In this document: piece by piece, positions 44,987 to 57,377 of the stretch
How positions within the stretch are numbered: the stretch's first letter is position 1
Layout: each line of letters starts with the position of its first letter
Assembly: GCA_028751875.1 (NCBI GenBank)
Contig: CM054165.1
Coordinates: 29,333,335-29,397,334 of the forward strand
DNA: 64,000 nucleotides
Source of the DNA: Rapana venosa
Taxonomy: Eukaryota > Mollusca > Gastropoda > Neogastropoda > Muricidae
Direction of reading: 5' to 3'
The notes under the pieces: generated by a model
Database searches by the model: none
What the model saw: the letters and a program-made list of their open reading frames with translations, nothing else
Told to the model about the DNA's origin: nothing
Translations under genes and position numbers: made by a program

Positions 44987-46355
44987 AAGATTTATTCACA
45001 AAAAGGCCATTGGCCCATACATGAAGGGGGTTGCAGAACTGCTTAGCATTTTGGTGGGGGTAAAAGCAATAGTAACGACAACATGTCACTGTATAACAAA
45101 AAGTCAGCTACAAAAATATGACTTAGGATAACAATATCTCTCTTATTCTGAAAGCTTTACACAAATATAAAGTGAGGCTGCGCACAACCTCAAGATGACT
45201 TGATGCCAGGAGTAAACAGAGTCTAAATAAATTAGGCTGTCTACTATATTTAACAGGGATGTAGTTCTGCCTAACATCCTCTAATACTGGACAGCACAAC
45301 ACAAAATGTACTTCATCCTCCTCTGCTTGCTTACATAATGGGCATAGCAGCCTGAGGTTGTCAACATCATGTTCTCTGTATCTGAATTTATGAACATTTA
45401 TATCTGATACACCAAGTCTAAACTTAGACATAATTCTTTTCAAATGTATATCCATATCAAGTTTTAGATAAGGTTTGACATCATGTGAACTTATAAATTG
45501 TCTGTACATTCGAAATCTTTCACTGCTTTGTATATGATCACTCCATTGCTGCCATCGGCAGTCAATCAATCTTTGCCTGAAAGCGTTAATAAACTCTCTA
45601 CAATTTCCGACTCCTTGATTGAGCCAAACAAATCCAAACCCGAGTTCACACAAACAGGTACGTATTTGTGTTGCCCAGTTGTTTTTCCCTTTGACATCTA
45701 GATCATAAAGCATCTTGTAGGATTAAAAGGTAGCCTGCTCTCATTCATATGCAGAATCTTAATCCATATCTAACGCATCTTACAGCAGCATTAACAGAGA
45801 GAGGATATCTGTTAGTTTCACTATAAACAAGATCATTAGGTGTACGTCTATCTAAACTTAGAAACTGCTTTAAAGCAAAGAGGTGCACTGATTCACAATG
45901 TGTTACAGCTGCATCCAAGCCCCAAATTTCTGCACCATATAACACAGTGGGTTGTATTTGTGCATCAAATATCTTAATGAACAAGTCAAAAGAGTTATTA
46001 TTCAATATTCGTGGGTTTTTTCAACACAAATAAAAGGCTACGTTTACCTCGATTTGCCAGATCTTTACATGCAGTTGTGAAACTAAGCTTAGTAGAAAAA
46101 CAGATTCCTAAATATTTATATACATTAATCACAGGCATGATATTTCCATTGTACAACCATTTTTCATGAGCAGCTAAATAGCCACCTTTTCTGAATACAA
46201 CGATATTACTCTTACTCAGATTAACCTTAAGATCAAGTGATGTTGCAGCACTGTTTAAGCTGTTTAACTACTTTTGTAAGCCTACAACTGTTTCAGACAG
46301 CAGGATAACATCATCAGCAAGCAGAAGAATAAACAACTCTGAGAAATCTTGGGGG
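44987..46355 (-). mobile_element. LINE-A1, 3' half from the catalytic box
   Basis: On the minus strand: LLADDVILLSETVVGLQK (YADD-type box), VVFRKGGYLAAHEKWLYNGN, NVYKYLGICFSTKLSFTTAC, QPTVLYGAEIWGLDAAVTHC, RRTPNDLVYSETNRYPLSVN. An intact 196-codon end (45713-45123) follows with WLNQGVGNCREFINAFRQRL and CPLCKQAEEDEVHFVLCC, then AATAAA and the hexamer tail. The 5' end abuts a (GA)n at 46355. Confidence 0.9.
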
Positions 46356-46384
46356 TAAGAGAGAGAGAGAGAAGGAGAGGAGAG

Positions 46385-46419
<35 letters not shown>

Positions 46420-46429
46420 GAGGAGAGAG

Positions 46430-46464
<35 letters not shown>

Positions 46465-46490
46465 CGGAGAGAGAGAGAGAGAGAGAGTGG
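46356..46490. repeat. (GA)n microsatellite
   Basis: Interrupted GA tract ending in a short GT run. Confidence 0.95.
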
Positions 46491-47075
46491 GTGTGTGTGT
46501 ATTTCAGGGATAACACTAAATATATCATTCTCAAGACAGCGCACGATCACCATCAACACTCTTTTTCTTTTATTATACTCCTACAAATTGAACGTCATGA
46601 TAATAAAACAAACCAAGAAATGGGGACGAGATAGCCTAGTGGTCAGACCATATCGCTCGCAGTCTGACGACCCGGGTTCGATTGGATATTTTCCCCTGGA
46701 GTTAACATCAGTGCAGATTCCACTCTCACCAAAAGTCCTTCGGATGAGACTATAAACCGAGGCCCCGGGGGCGAACGACGCAAAATCTTGCGCATATGTT
46801 AAATCTGTTCCCCCTTTTCTAAGGAGGCCATTGGTCCCGGGGGGGCAGAGGACAGAATTTCAAAAACATGCACAGGGGGGACTAGACTAAAAAAGCACAA
46901 AAGTGTTTTTTTCCTTATCCCAAATATAAAAATAAATACTAAACACCCATACACTAAAAAAAAGCAAAGAGAAAAAAAATAACAAAAAGTCATAAAATGA
47001 ACACTACACTTAAAGAAAAGAAAAAAAGGGAGAGAGAGAGAGAGAGAGAGGAGAAGGAGAGAGAGGAGAAAGGAG
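46491..47075 (-). mobile_element. LINE-C 3' UTR module, copy 3, interrupted by SINE-1
   Basis: ATTTCAGGGATAACACTAAA and CATCAACACTCTTTTTC before 46620; AAACACCCATACACTAAAAA and AAGTCATAAAATGAACAC after 46945, then (GA)n. The halves match 43918-44130 continuously, so a SINE-1 sits between them. Confidence 0.8.
46621..46941 (+). mobile_element. SINE-1, near full-length
   Basis: GGGGACGAGATAGCCTAGTG, B-box-like GGTTCGATTGG, CCCCTGGAGTTAACATCAGT, TCCTTCGGATGAGACTATAA, and a diverged 3' end AAAAAAGCACAAAAGTGTTT. Confidence 0.9.
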
Positions 47076-47093
47076 GGGGTGTGGGGGGTTGTT

Positions 47094-47338
47094 TTGTGTT
47101 TTTGTGTGTTTTTTTGTGGTGGTGTGTGTGGTTTTGTGGTGGTGGGTTGTGTTTTGTGTGTGTGTGTGTGTGTGTTGGGTTTAGTTTTCTTCAGTTTAAC
47201 GCCCCTTTACCAAAATGATATAGACGATTTTGTGTGTGTGTTGTGTGTGTTTGTGTGTGTGTGTTGTGTGTGGGGGTTTGTTGTGTGTATGTGTTGTGGT
47301 GTTGTTGGTGTGTGTGTGTGTTTGAGTGTGGTTTGTGT

Positions 47339-47369
<31 letters not shown>

Positions 47370-47802
47370 GCGTGCATGTGTGAGTGTGGTATGGATGTTT
47401 ACGCCTGGAGGTTAGCATCAGTTGTGCTTTGATTGCCCTCAGCAAAGTCCTTGTATTTTGGTGTAACGTAGGTGTGTGTGTGTGTAGTCTTGCGTGTGTT
47501 TGTGTCTGTTGCTTTTGTTAAAGTGGATTGTGTGTGGTGGGGAGTGATGACAGAATTTACAATAACAAATTTGCACGGGGGGTTGTGATGTGTGTAAGTA
47601 GTGTGTGTTGTGTGTGCTGTGTATAGTAGTGTAAATACTGTGTAGTACGATACGTCTCACACTAAAGCACGTGAAAGTAAATAAAGTCATAAAATGAATG
47701 TATGTGCTTCATGAAAAGGTGGGAAAGGAGAGTGTAGTGGAGAGCGAGAGCTTGTTGGATGTGAGACAGGAAGATATGTGTGGGGGTGTGTGTGTGTGTG
47801 TG

Positions 47803-47856
<54 letters not shown>

Positions 47857-48268
47857 GTTCTTCAGTTTAACGTCCTTCCACCAAAAAGTGATATCAGACG
47901 ATTTTGTGTGTGTGTTGTGTGTGTGTGTGTGTTTGTATGTGTGTGTTGTGTGGTGTGTGTGTGTGTGTGTGGTGTGTGTGTTGTGTGTGTGTGAGTGTGT
48001 GTTTGTGTGTGTGTTGTGGTGTGTGTGCGTGTGCGTGCATGTGTGAGTGTGTGTATGAGAGTGTGTATACGTCCGTGTATGTATGTGTGTGCATGTACGA
48101 GTGTGTGCGTGTGTGTATGTGCGTGCGTGCATGCGTGTGTGTATGTGTTTGTGTGTGTAAGTGTGTGTTGTGTAGTGTGTGTGTGAAGTGTTTTGTGAGT
48201 GAATGGTGTGAGTATATGTGTGAAATGTTGGCGTGTGTGAGTGGTATGTGAGTAAATTGTTGTGTGTG

Positions 48269-48302
<34 letters not shown>

Positions 48303-48504
48303 TGGTGTGTGTGTGTGTGGTGTGTTGTGTGTGTGTGTGTGTGTTGTGTGTGTGTGTTGCGTGCGTGCGCGTGTGGTACGTGTAAGTAAATATATCACAG
48401 AAATTGAGTTATGTATGTGTGTTCCTGTAGGTGTGTGTGTGAGTGTGTGTGTGCGCGCGCGCGCTTGTTTGCTTTGTGAACATGCAAGTAATGTGTGGGG
48501 GTCT

Positions 48505-48542
<38 letters not shown>

Positions 48543-48640
48543 GGTGTGTGTGTGTGTGTGTGTGTGTGTGGTTGTGTGTGTGTGGTGTGTGTGTGTGTGT
48601 GTGTGTTGTGTGCCAGTAAATAGCCTAATCAACAAACAGT
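47094..48640. repeat. GT-rich microsatellite field with a repeated 45-bp island
   Basis: Long degenerate (GT)n/(GTGTT)n tracts at 47094-47400 and 47768-48640. An island CTTCAGTTTAACGCCCCTTT at 47187 recurs as CTTCAGTTTAACGTCCTTCC at 47857; both copies end in AGACGATTTTGTGTGTG. The 47400-47767 part is less repetitive. Confidence 0.9.
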
Positions 48641-48959
48641 TATACAAAACTTAGGGCCTTGCTAAAAAAAACCAACTACCCCCCCCCCCCCCCAAAAAAA
48701 AAACCAAACAAAAAACACACAAAAAAAAAAACAAAAAAAACAACCTGTTAGGGGAATAAGCAAGAACATGTTTCTAAATCTTTAACCAGTCTTGGATAAC
48801 AAATAGAACAAGAAAAAACTGAAAACTAACAATAGGTACTTAACTAGCCAAAAAGTTTGGACTTTGGGAACGTAGATATTAGCACAAAGTATTGGGTAAA
48901 AAACACAGGGCATTAAGAGAGGTTTACAGAACATTCATTTAAATGATAAGCTTTAAAAC
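48641..48959. other. A-rich unassigned stretch
   Basis: Poly-C run at about 48679-48693 and A-rich text; possibly the 3' UTR of the neighbouring minus-strand LINE. Confidence 0.45.
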
Positions 48960-50075
48960 AAGAGATCAATCACAGGAAGATACCGACTGGGCTGTGTAGC
49001 AAATATTCAGAAATTTTGCAAAGAAGTATATCATTGTTTAGGATGCTTTTAAGCGTTACAGATGATTCTAAAAGTAAGGGATCTTTCAATGTTATAGAAA
49101 CGATTTCTTTAATTCTAGGACAACCAGTAAGTAGATGCCTGGCGCTAATTTGTTTTCCACACATGCATATTATGTTCTTGCAGTATTTTGTGCGAAAGCA
49201 TTTAAACGAAATCTATAAGCCAAGCTTGATATATTTCTGGAAGCAGACATAGGTGACTTTGCACAGAAACGATTAGTGTTTTGTACATCCGTCATAAATT
49301 TAGGCAATTTTGAGTGTAGTAACAATTAGAATTTAGCAATTTTTTAATGGCCTTATTATAGGAAGTATGCTTTAAAAGTTCATAACCCTCTCGCAAGTCT
49401 AACGAAATATTGACTATATGATCCTTCAACATTGCGTGCTCCTCGTCGCGCAGCTCTATCGACCCATTCATTAGCAATAATCCCACAGTGGGAAGGAACC
49501 CAGCAAAAAGTAACACTGATGCCTTTCAACGACAATAAATGAACAGCATGTTTGATTTCGGTGATCATTTCTACTCTAATATTTTGATTAAAGGAATTTA
49601 ATGCGCACAATACAGATTTAGAATCAACACATAGTACAATATTCAAATCTTTGTGAGGAAGTGGACCAAAATAGTTGAGAGCCATCAAATATTGCAAAGA
49701 GCTCTGCAGTAAAGATAGAAACGCCACTAGTTATATGATATATTTTCTCAATGCTATGGGCTGGTATAACGAAGGCTGCACCTACCTGTTCGTTATCAAG
49801 TTTTGATCCGTCTGTGTATATTTTTAAGTGGTCTGAATAGCGAGTGTCAATATGCGAATTCACTAAGCTTGCAAGAATGTTAGGTGAATCGTTTTTTGAT
49901 AGATTTGTATGACACATGTCAAATATTGGCTTATTCATTTCCCATTCGGGGATAGCTGAAAAAGACGGTCTAACAGCAAGACCGTTTTCATCAATTTTAG
50001 AATCTTTGAAGATATCCGAGGTGTACGTCTTTATAGATGTTAGCGATTCAATTGACCTAGCTCGTTTAACAAAAT
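48960..50075 (-). mobile_element. I-like LINE fragment with RNase H domain
   Basis: On the minus strand: KIYTDGSKLDNEQVGAAFVI (first Asp), VSIFTAELFAIFDG (Glu), then in another frame VLCVDSKSVLCALNSF (second Asp) and WVPSHCGIIANEWVDRAARR (His and last Asp), the full D-E-D-H/D set of RNase H1-like domains. The end has MCGKQISARHLLTGCP, the Cys/His tail. At least two frame breaks. The RT is missing, cut at the (GT)n. Confidence 0.87.
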
Positions 50076-50081
50076 GTATGT

Positions 50082-50103
50082 CCGTGTGTGTGTGTGTGTG
50101 TGT

Positions 50104-50164
<61 letters not shown>
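50082..50164. repeat. (GT)n microsatellite
   Basis: Pure GT with one GAGT. It stands at the terminus of the minus-strand LINE-C and is probably its (CA)n tail. Confidence 0.95.
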
Positions 50165-51560
<1,396 letters not shown>

Positions 51561-52135
51561 TTCCTATATATGTAGAGACCAATCATTACATGATAAAGAT
51601 AATGATAAAAGCAATATAATGATGACAGTAACAGGAACAAATAACAATATTGTTTAATTGTATGTGTTCACTAACTGTTTGATAACAGTGTATGGATTTT
51701 GATCATTTACTGTAATCAGATTATGAAACATAAAGTACTTTAGGAAAAATTGTTATCATCAAGACTCATTTAATAAATGACGCAGGTGGTCTTTCAAATA
51801 GGCAAATAAAGCTTGAAACATTGATAATCTAATAGACTACTGATGGACATTTGACTCTGTATACAAATACCTGGCTATGTTATTTGGATGATTTGATTTA
51901 AAATTTTAAATGTGTGTGTGTGAGTGAGTTGGAGGGTGTTGTATGCCCCTCCCCAAAAATTCCGAATGAAATGTTATTGAAAAAATGTATTATTTGGATA
52001 TCTTGATTTTTTTTATATCAATCTTTTTTATGTGAAAACTACTATTTAAGGAAAAAGACTGACATTCTGAAACTGTTTCTAATTTTTTTTTTACCAACAG
52101 ATTTATTCAGATTTGCATTTTATACCTAACAAAGA
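51561..52135. other. No recognisable feature
   Basis: AT-rich sequence with no supportable element. Confidence 0.45.
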
Positions 52136-52362
52136 CATACTTCCTTCGAATGAGACTATAAACCGAGGCCCCGTGTTCGAACGCATGCAGAACATCTTGC
52201 GCACACGTTAAATCCTGTTCCGCTTTTCGGAAGAGTAGGCCATTATATGCCGGTGGAAACAGATGACAAAATTTACAAAAACCGCAGACACACGGGGACT
52301 TGATGTAAAAAAGCACATGAGTGCTTATTCCATTATCCTCGATATAAAAGAATAAATAAATA
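52136..52362 (+). mobile_element. SINE-1, head missing
   Basis: Starts CTTCCTTCGAATGAGACTAT, then TCCGCTTTTCGGAAGAGTAG and GAGTGCTTATTCCATTATCC, ending in GAATAAATAAATA. Confidence 0.9.
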
Positions 52363-52379
52363 CCTTTTACATGGTACAT

Positions 52380-52720
52380 ACAGCAAAAGAAAGCAAACAG
52401 ATGCAACAAACTGCAAGTCTGTAATCTGGAAGGGTTAATGTTGTCTCCTTCTACACCTGGAACAGAGTCAGAGGCCCGGGGTGCTGCTGTCATAACCTTC
52501 TTCCAGGATTCTTGGTGGAGGAAGCAGGAGTCAGCTAAAAATAATTGTGACTGGTTACCTGGATTCGATGGCAACAACATGTCACGCTGCTGATATTTAG
52601 GCTTTGGTGACAACACTCTGTGAGTGTTTACCTCTTTAGATGATTTTCCATTTTCCAGTAATTCCATCCTTGTAAGGGCAAAGTTTGGGGATGAAAGCCT
52701 CTGTCCTCCATTGGCCTCAA
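52380..52720 (-). CDS. Unrecognised open frame, possible exon
   Basis: A minus-strand frame upstream of the SINE-1 has its first ATG near 52667 (MELLENGKSSKEVNTHRVLS), then LPSNPGNQSQLFLADSCFLH and SWKKVMTAAPRASDSVPGVE. Composition is protein-like, and no repeat family matches it. The frame reads on into the SINE-1, so its true end is unknown. Further upstream on the same strand stand two CCAAT boxes (about 52808 and 52828). It could be a first exon or a chance frame. Confidence 0.25.
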
Positions 52721-53270
52721 CTGAAGGCAAGGATGAGGACACAGAAAATGAAGGGTGAAACCAGGAAGGGGGAGTCACGGGGAGATGGAAATCAATCTCA
52801 TCCTCTATTGGTCTCCTCTTCTCTGATTGGCTCCAGTGTCAGATGGGTATTTAATGGTAGTAACTCCAAGTTGGTTTGCCCCTAAGACAGTCTGAGACTG
52901 TATACAGCAATGTTCTGGCAACTCCTGCAATGGCACTGGAACCATGTGCATTGGAAATTGCCTTTTCAATGGATCATTCCAGTGATGTGGAGGGAGGAGG
53001 GGGTATGCTGCATGGGTAACAGCTTGGCCTCCATACTTACTTACCCAGGCTTTGCAGTGTCAACACATCACAGCAAGAAGCAGACTACACGTTACAAGTC
53101 TGCATACTCAATTGGCATAGAGTCACAGGCCGTGGGGCTGCTTCCAATAGTGGGAAATGTCATTGCATCTCACTGGGAAGCTACCGCCTGCCTTAAGCTT
53201 GGCATTCCCAGCCAGTAAGATGCTGCTCCACCATGGTCTGTTAGCCTCACTGGGTAGGTGGGGTTTAGGG
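52721..53270. other. Unassigned; right part may be LINE-D leader
   Basis: 53180-53270 lies directly before the SINE-3 insertion, and the LINE-D coding start follows on the other side, so it is probably LINE-D 5' UTR. The rest is unassigned. Confidence 0.4.
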
Positions 53271-53279
53271 TGACAACTG

Positions 53280-53488
53280 GGTGGATCGGTGGTCTAGAGG
53301 TAACGCGCCTGTCTAGAAAGCAAAAAGTCCGGTCGGAAGTGGGCGGTGGTTCATATCCCGTTTGGACCCGAAAATTTTTCCCCATCCACTAGACCTTGAG
53401 TGAAGGTCTGGGCGCTAGTCTTTCGGATGAGACGTTAAACCGAGGTCCCGTGTGTTGCACAAAACTTATTTAGCGCACGTAAAAGAAC
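53280..53488 (+). mobile_element. SINE-3, left part (interrupted)
   Basis: GGTGGATCGGTGGTCTAGAG, GCAAAAAGTCCGGTCGGAAG and CTTTCGGATGAGACGTTAAA, cut at AAAAGAAC where the RTE inserted. An imperfect TSD for the SINE itself, TGACAACTG / TGACAAGCTG, lies at 53271-53279 and 55342-55351. Confidence 0.92.
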
Positions 53489-55120
53489 AGAATACTGCTC
53501 CAACCTGTATAACTATAGAACCGCAGGAGATCCAGAAGTCCTTAATGTACCCGACAGCAAAGACACAGACAGTCACCCTATCCTCCGAGAAGAAGTGGAA
53601 ACAGCAGTCAGATCGCTGAAAAAGGGGAAGTCAGCAGGGGCTGACAACATTCCAGCTGAGCTGGTCCAAGCTGGAGGGGAAGCCATGATCAGCGCCCTAC
53701 TAAAAATCTGCAACAAGATCTGGCAGACAGGAAAATGGCCAACACCATGGACGCAGTCACTCATCATCACCCTCCCCAAGAAAGGAAATCTACAACAATG
53801 CCATAATTACCGCACAATCAGCCTCATATGTCACCCAAGCAAGGTCATGCTGCAGATAATATTGAATAGACTGAAGCCACAAGCAGAGACCATCATTGCT
53901 GAGGAACAAGCAGGTTTCAGAGCAGGGCGCAGCACAACAGAACAGATATTCAACCTCAGAATACTATGTGAGCGGTACCTTCAACATCAACAAGACCTTT
54001 ACCACGTATTTATCGATTTTAAGAAGGCATTTGACAGGGTGTGGCATGCAGCTTTGTGGGCAACCATGAATTTGTACAGCATCAATGCAAACCTGATCAG
54101 AGTCATCAAACAGCTGTACAGCGAGGCCACCAGTGCAGTGTACTACAACAACAACATTGGAGAATGGTTTCGAACAACAGTTGGAGTAAGGCAGGGCTGT
54201 CTACTCTCACCCACTCTTTTCAACATCTTCCTTGAGAGAATCATGGCTGATGCACTGGAACATCATGAAGGATCAGTCAGCATCGGTGGCAGAACGATCA
54301 CAAACCTCCGCTTCGCAGATGACATTGATGGAATAGCAGGATCAGGAAAAGAGCTTGCCAGCCTAACAGAACACTTGGATAAGGCCTCCAAAACATACGG
54401 CATGGAAATCAGTGCAGAGAAGACCAAACTGATGACTAATAACACCAACGGCATTAGCACTGATATCAGGGTTAATGACCAGAAGCTGGAAACAGTTCAA
54501 AGCTTCAAGTACCTGGGAGCCATTGTATCCGACCAGGGATCCAAGCCAGAAGTAGTATGCAGGACTGCACAGACAATAACAGCTTTGTCAAAACTAAACA
54601 CCATCTGGAGAGATAAGAATATCTCACTTATCTCCAAGATCAGACTAATGCGCTCCCTTGTCATATCCATATTTCTGTATGCCTGTGAATCATGGACCCT
54701 GACTGCAGATTTGGAGAGAAGAGTACAGGCAGTGGAGATGAGATGCTTTCGGAGACTCCTTGGCATCTCCTACAAAGACCACATAAGCAACGAAAGCGTG
54801 CATAACAGAATCCAGCAAACCATTGGACCCTATGAGAACCTTCTAACGATCGTGAAAAAGCGTAAACTTAAGTGGTATGGGCATGTCACAAGATCCCAAG
54901 GAATTACAAAGACAGTTTTGCAAGGCACTGTCCAAGGAGGAAGAAGAAGAGGCAGACCAAGGAAGAGCTGGGAGGATAACATCAGTGAATGGACAGGCCT
55001 AGAACTCAACAAAACCCTGAGAAAGGCAGAACAGAGAGAGGAATGGAGGGAACTGGTTGCTGAGTCTTTGAGGGTGCCCCCACGGTCGTCAGACTACGGG
55101 ACAGATAGATAGATAGATAG
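53489..55120 (+). mobile_element. RTE-like LINE, 5'-truncated, 8-bp TSD
   Basis: A 1632-bp insert flanked by AAAAGAAC (53481-53488 and 55121-55128). It ends in a (GATA)n tail, the kind of short-repeat 3' end usual for RTE elements. The flanks join to a continuous SINE-3. It is 5'-truncated, as expected of incomplete target-primed reverse transcription. Confidence 0.93.
53490..55112 (+). CDS. RTE reverse transcriptase ORF, 5'-truncated but intact
   Basis: Open from the truncation point through 540 codons without a stop: LKKGKSAGADNIPAELVQAG, TLPKKGNLQQCHNYRTISLI, EEQAGFRAGRSTTEQIFNLR, the palm block FIDFKKAFDRVWHAALW, VGVRQGCLLSPTLFNIFLER, the catalytic LRFADDIDGIAG, FKYLGAIVSDQGSKPEVVCR, FLYACESWTLTADLERRVQA, KRKLKWYGHVTRSQ and GGRRRGRPRKSWEDN. 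All RT motifs look complete. No endonuclease is present, and the apparent start is a GTG inside the RT region, so no natural start exists. It is the least-decayed coding sequence in the window. Confidence 0.93.
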   Translation, partial: EYCSNLYNYRTAGDPEVLNVPDSKDTDSHPILREEVETAVRSLKKGKSAGADNIPAELVQAGGEAMISALLKICNKIWQTGKWPTPWTQSLIITLPKKGNLQQCHNYRTISLICHPSKVMLQIILNRLKPQAETIIAEEQAGFRAGRSTTEQIFNLRILCERYLQHQQDLYHVFIDFKKAFDRVWHAALWATMNLYSINANLIRVIKQLYSEATSAVYYNNNIGEWFRTTVGVRQGCLLSPTLFNIFLERIMADALEHHEGSVSIGGRTITNLRFADDIDGIAGSGKELASLTEHLDKASKTYGMEISAEKTKLMTNNTNGISTDIRVNDQKLETVQSFKYLGAIVSDQGSKPEVVCRTAQTITALSKLNTIWRDKNISLISKIRLMRSLVISIFLYACESWTLTADLERRVQAVEMRCFRRLLGISYKDHISNESVHNRIQQTIGPYENLLTIVKKRKLKWYGHVTRSQGITKTVLQGTVQGGRRRGRPRKSWEDNISEWTGLELNKTLRKAEQREEWRELVAESLRVPPRSSDYGTDR

Positions 55121-55128
55121 AAAAGAAC

Positions 55129-55341
55129 CCACGGCAACAAGAGAGTTGTCCCTGGCAAAATTCTGTAGAAAAAAAGCCGCTCTGATAGCAAAACAAATGC
55201 AGTTGTAGACAGAAAAAAAGAGAAAAAAATGGGTGGCGCTGCTCTGTGGCGACGCGCTCTCCCAGGGGAGAGCAGCCCGAATTTCACGCAGAGAAATCTG
55301 ACGTGACTTAAAGTGATATAAATAAATAAAATAAATAAAAC
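55129..55341 (+). mobile_element. SINE-3, right part
   Basis: Resumes CCACGGCAACAAGAGAGTTG, then GCAGCCCGAATTTCACGCAG and an AAAT-rich tail. The LINE-B-type end is replaced by ATAAATAAA. Confidence 0.9.
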
Positions 55342-55351
55342 TGACAAGCTG

Positions 55352-57375
55352 CACCAAGCAATAGAAAAATGAAAACTCCTACCATCAAATCAGGCACATG
55401 GAACCTAAGGACAATAATACTAGGCTTTTCTGATGACCTGCAGGAAGTGAATAATGCTCACAAGACAGGTGTCATCGACAGAGAACTGAGCAGACTGCAG
55501 ATGGACATTGTTGCCCTTCAAGAAACCAGCTCCCAGAAACAGGATCAGTGAAGGAGAGGGACTTTACCTTGTTCTTTGCAGGGAAAACCATCAGACAAGG
55601 TCAGAGACCATGGCAAGGGATTTGCAGTTAGATACAACTTGCTGGGTTCATAACCCCACCAGCAGAAGGAACAGAGCGTATCTTGTCTCTACGGCTGTCT
55701 CCATCCTCAGGACCAGTCAGTCTAATCAGCACCTAAGCACCAACTGGAACATCTACAAGCAGAAGCAAAAGAAAGTTCGATGATGACCTCAGTGCTGCTA
55801 TAAAGAGAATTCCTGACAAAAAAACTACTGTTCATTGCCAGCAATTTCAACACCAGAGTAGGTGTTGATCACAACTGCTGGCCCATCTGCTTGGATCAGT
55901 TGGGGGCACTGGGGAAATGAACCAGAATGGTCAGTGCTTGCTAGAGCTCTGTTGTCATCATGGGTTGTACGTCAGTAACACCTTCTTCAACACAAAGCCT
56001 CAGCATTGAGTCTCCGGGAGACACCAGTGATCCAAACACTGGCATCAACTTGACCTGATCCTCATCAGAAGTGTCAACCTTTCCAGCGTCAAGGTCACTC
56101 ACAGCTACCAGAGCATCAATTATGAAACTGGCCATTCTTTGGTGTGCAGCAATGTGAAGCTCCGTGCAAAGCGACTGCACCACACAAGAAATGAAGGCAG
56201 ACCCCGCATAGACACCAGCAAAACACGTGATCAAGTAAAAGTGGGGGAGTTTGTGCGTGTATTGGAGGATTCTCTCCCTGGCTTACCACTGCAAATGCCC
56301 AAGAATGCTACGAACACTTCAGTGATGCTGTCTACGATGCCTCCATGACCACCTTTGGCAAAAAGACCAACAAGCCAATGGATTCGTTTGAAGCACACTC
56401 AGAAGAAATGACACCAGTCATCGAGGCCAAGAGATATGTCTTGACAAACCAGTCTCCATGAGCAGAACCTCCAGGTTCTTCGTGCTGATTGCAGCAAAAT
56501 TCTGCAGTGTACCACGCAATGCACCAATGACTATTGGCTTCATCTCTGCTCCCAGATTCAGATTGCAGCTGACACAGGCAACATCAATGCAATGTATGAC
56601 AGCATCAAGCAGGCACTGGGCCCAATGCAAAGTAAACTGCCCCTTTGAAATCAGCTACTGGGGAGGTTATTCAAGACAGAGAACAACAGATGAAGCACTG
56701 GGCAGAACACTACACTAAACTATATACAAGGGAAAATGGAGTCACAGAAAATACCCCGAATGCCATAGAGTGTCTACTAGAGCTGGAAGAGCCAGCCATA
56801 GATGAACTCAGCAAAGCCATGGACTCTTGCCTCTGGAAAGACACCTGGGAAAGACGATATTCTTGGTGAAGTACTGAAGTGCTGCAAAGAGACACCCATT
56901 ACTGAGTTGCATGAAATCCCTTGCCTGTTGTGGGGAAGACAAAGTACCACAAGATGCAAGGGATGCTAACGTCGTCACACTATATACAAACAAAACTGAC
57001 AAAAGCCAGTGCAATAATTATCATGGCATATCCGTCTTCAGCATCATTGGGAAAGTCTTGCATGAGTAGTACTGAAGAGGCTCCAAGTACTTGCAGAGCA
57101 AGTCTGCCCTGAATTGCAGAGTGGTTTCCATGTCAACAGATCCACTTTGGCTTTGACATGATCTTTACTCTCAACCAACTTCAGGAGCAATGTAGGGAGC
57201 AGAGGAAAACCACTCTCACTTGCATTCATCTTCCCCACCAAGCTTTCAATCTGGTCAGTAAAGATGGCCTCTTCAAAATCCTTCCCAGGATCAAAATGAT
57301 GTCCTCCCAAACTTCTCAGTATCATCAGATCCTTTCCCTAAGACATGAAAGGCACCATTGTCTTTGACGCGTAAA
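55352..57375 (+). mobile_element. LINE-D, decayed endonuclease/RT element
   Basis: Starts near ATGAAAACTCCTACC (55369): KSGTWNLRTIILGFSDDLQE and IVALQETSSQK (endonuclease). Then, across many frame breaks, SKHWHQLDLILIR and RDQVKVGEF. An RT lead-in GEVIQDREQQMKHWAEHYTK and IECLLELEEPAIDELSKAMD is followed by NNYHGISVFSIIGKVL (from several frames) and FNLVSKDGLFKILPRI. It ends inside the RT at about 57370. A different family from LINE-A and RTE. Confidence 0.8.
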
Positions 57376-57377
57376 AT

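Noticed and set aside
52107..52778. A single 223-codon minus-strand protein
   Set aside because: About 85 codons at its C-terminal end are SINE-1 sequence and the apparent start is GTG; only the upstream part was kept as a low-confidence frame.
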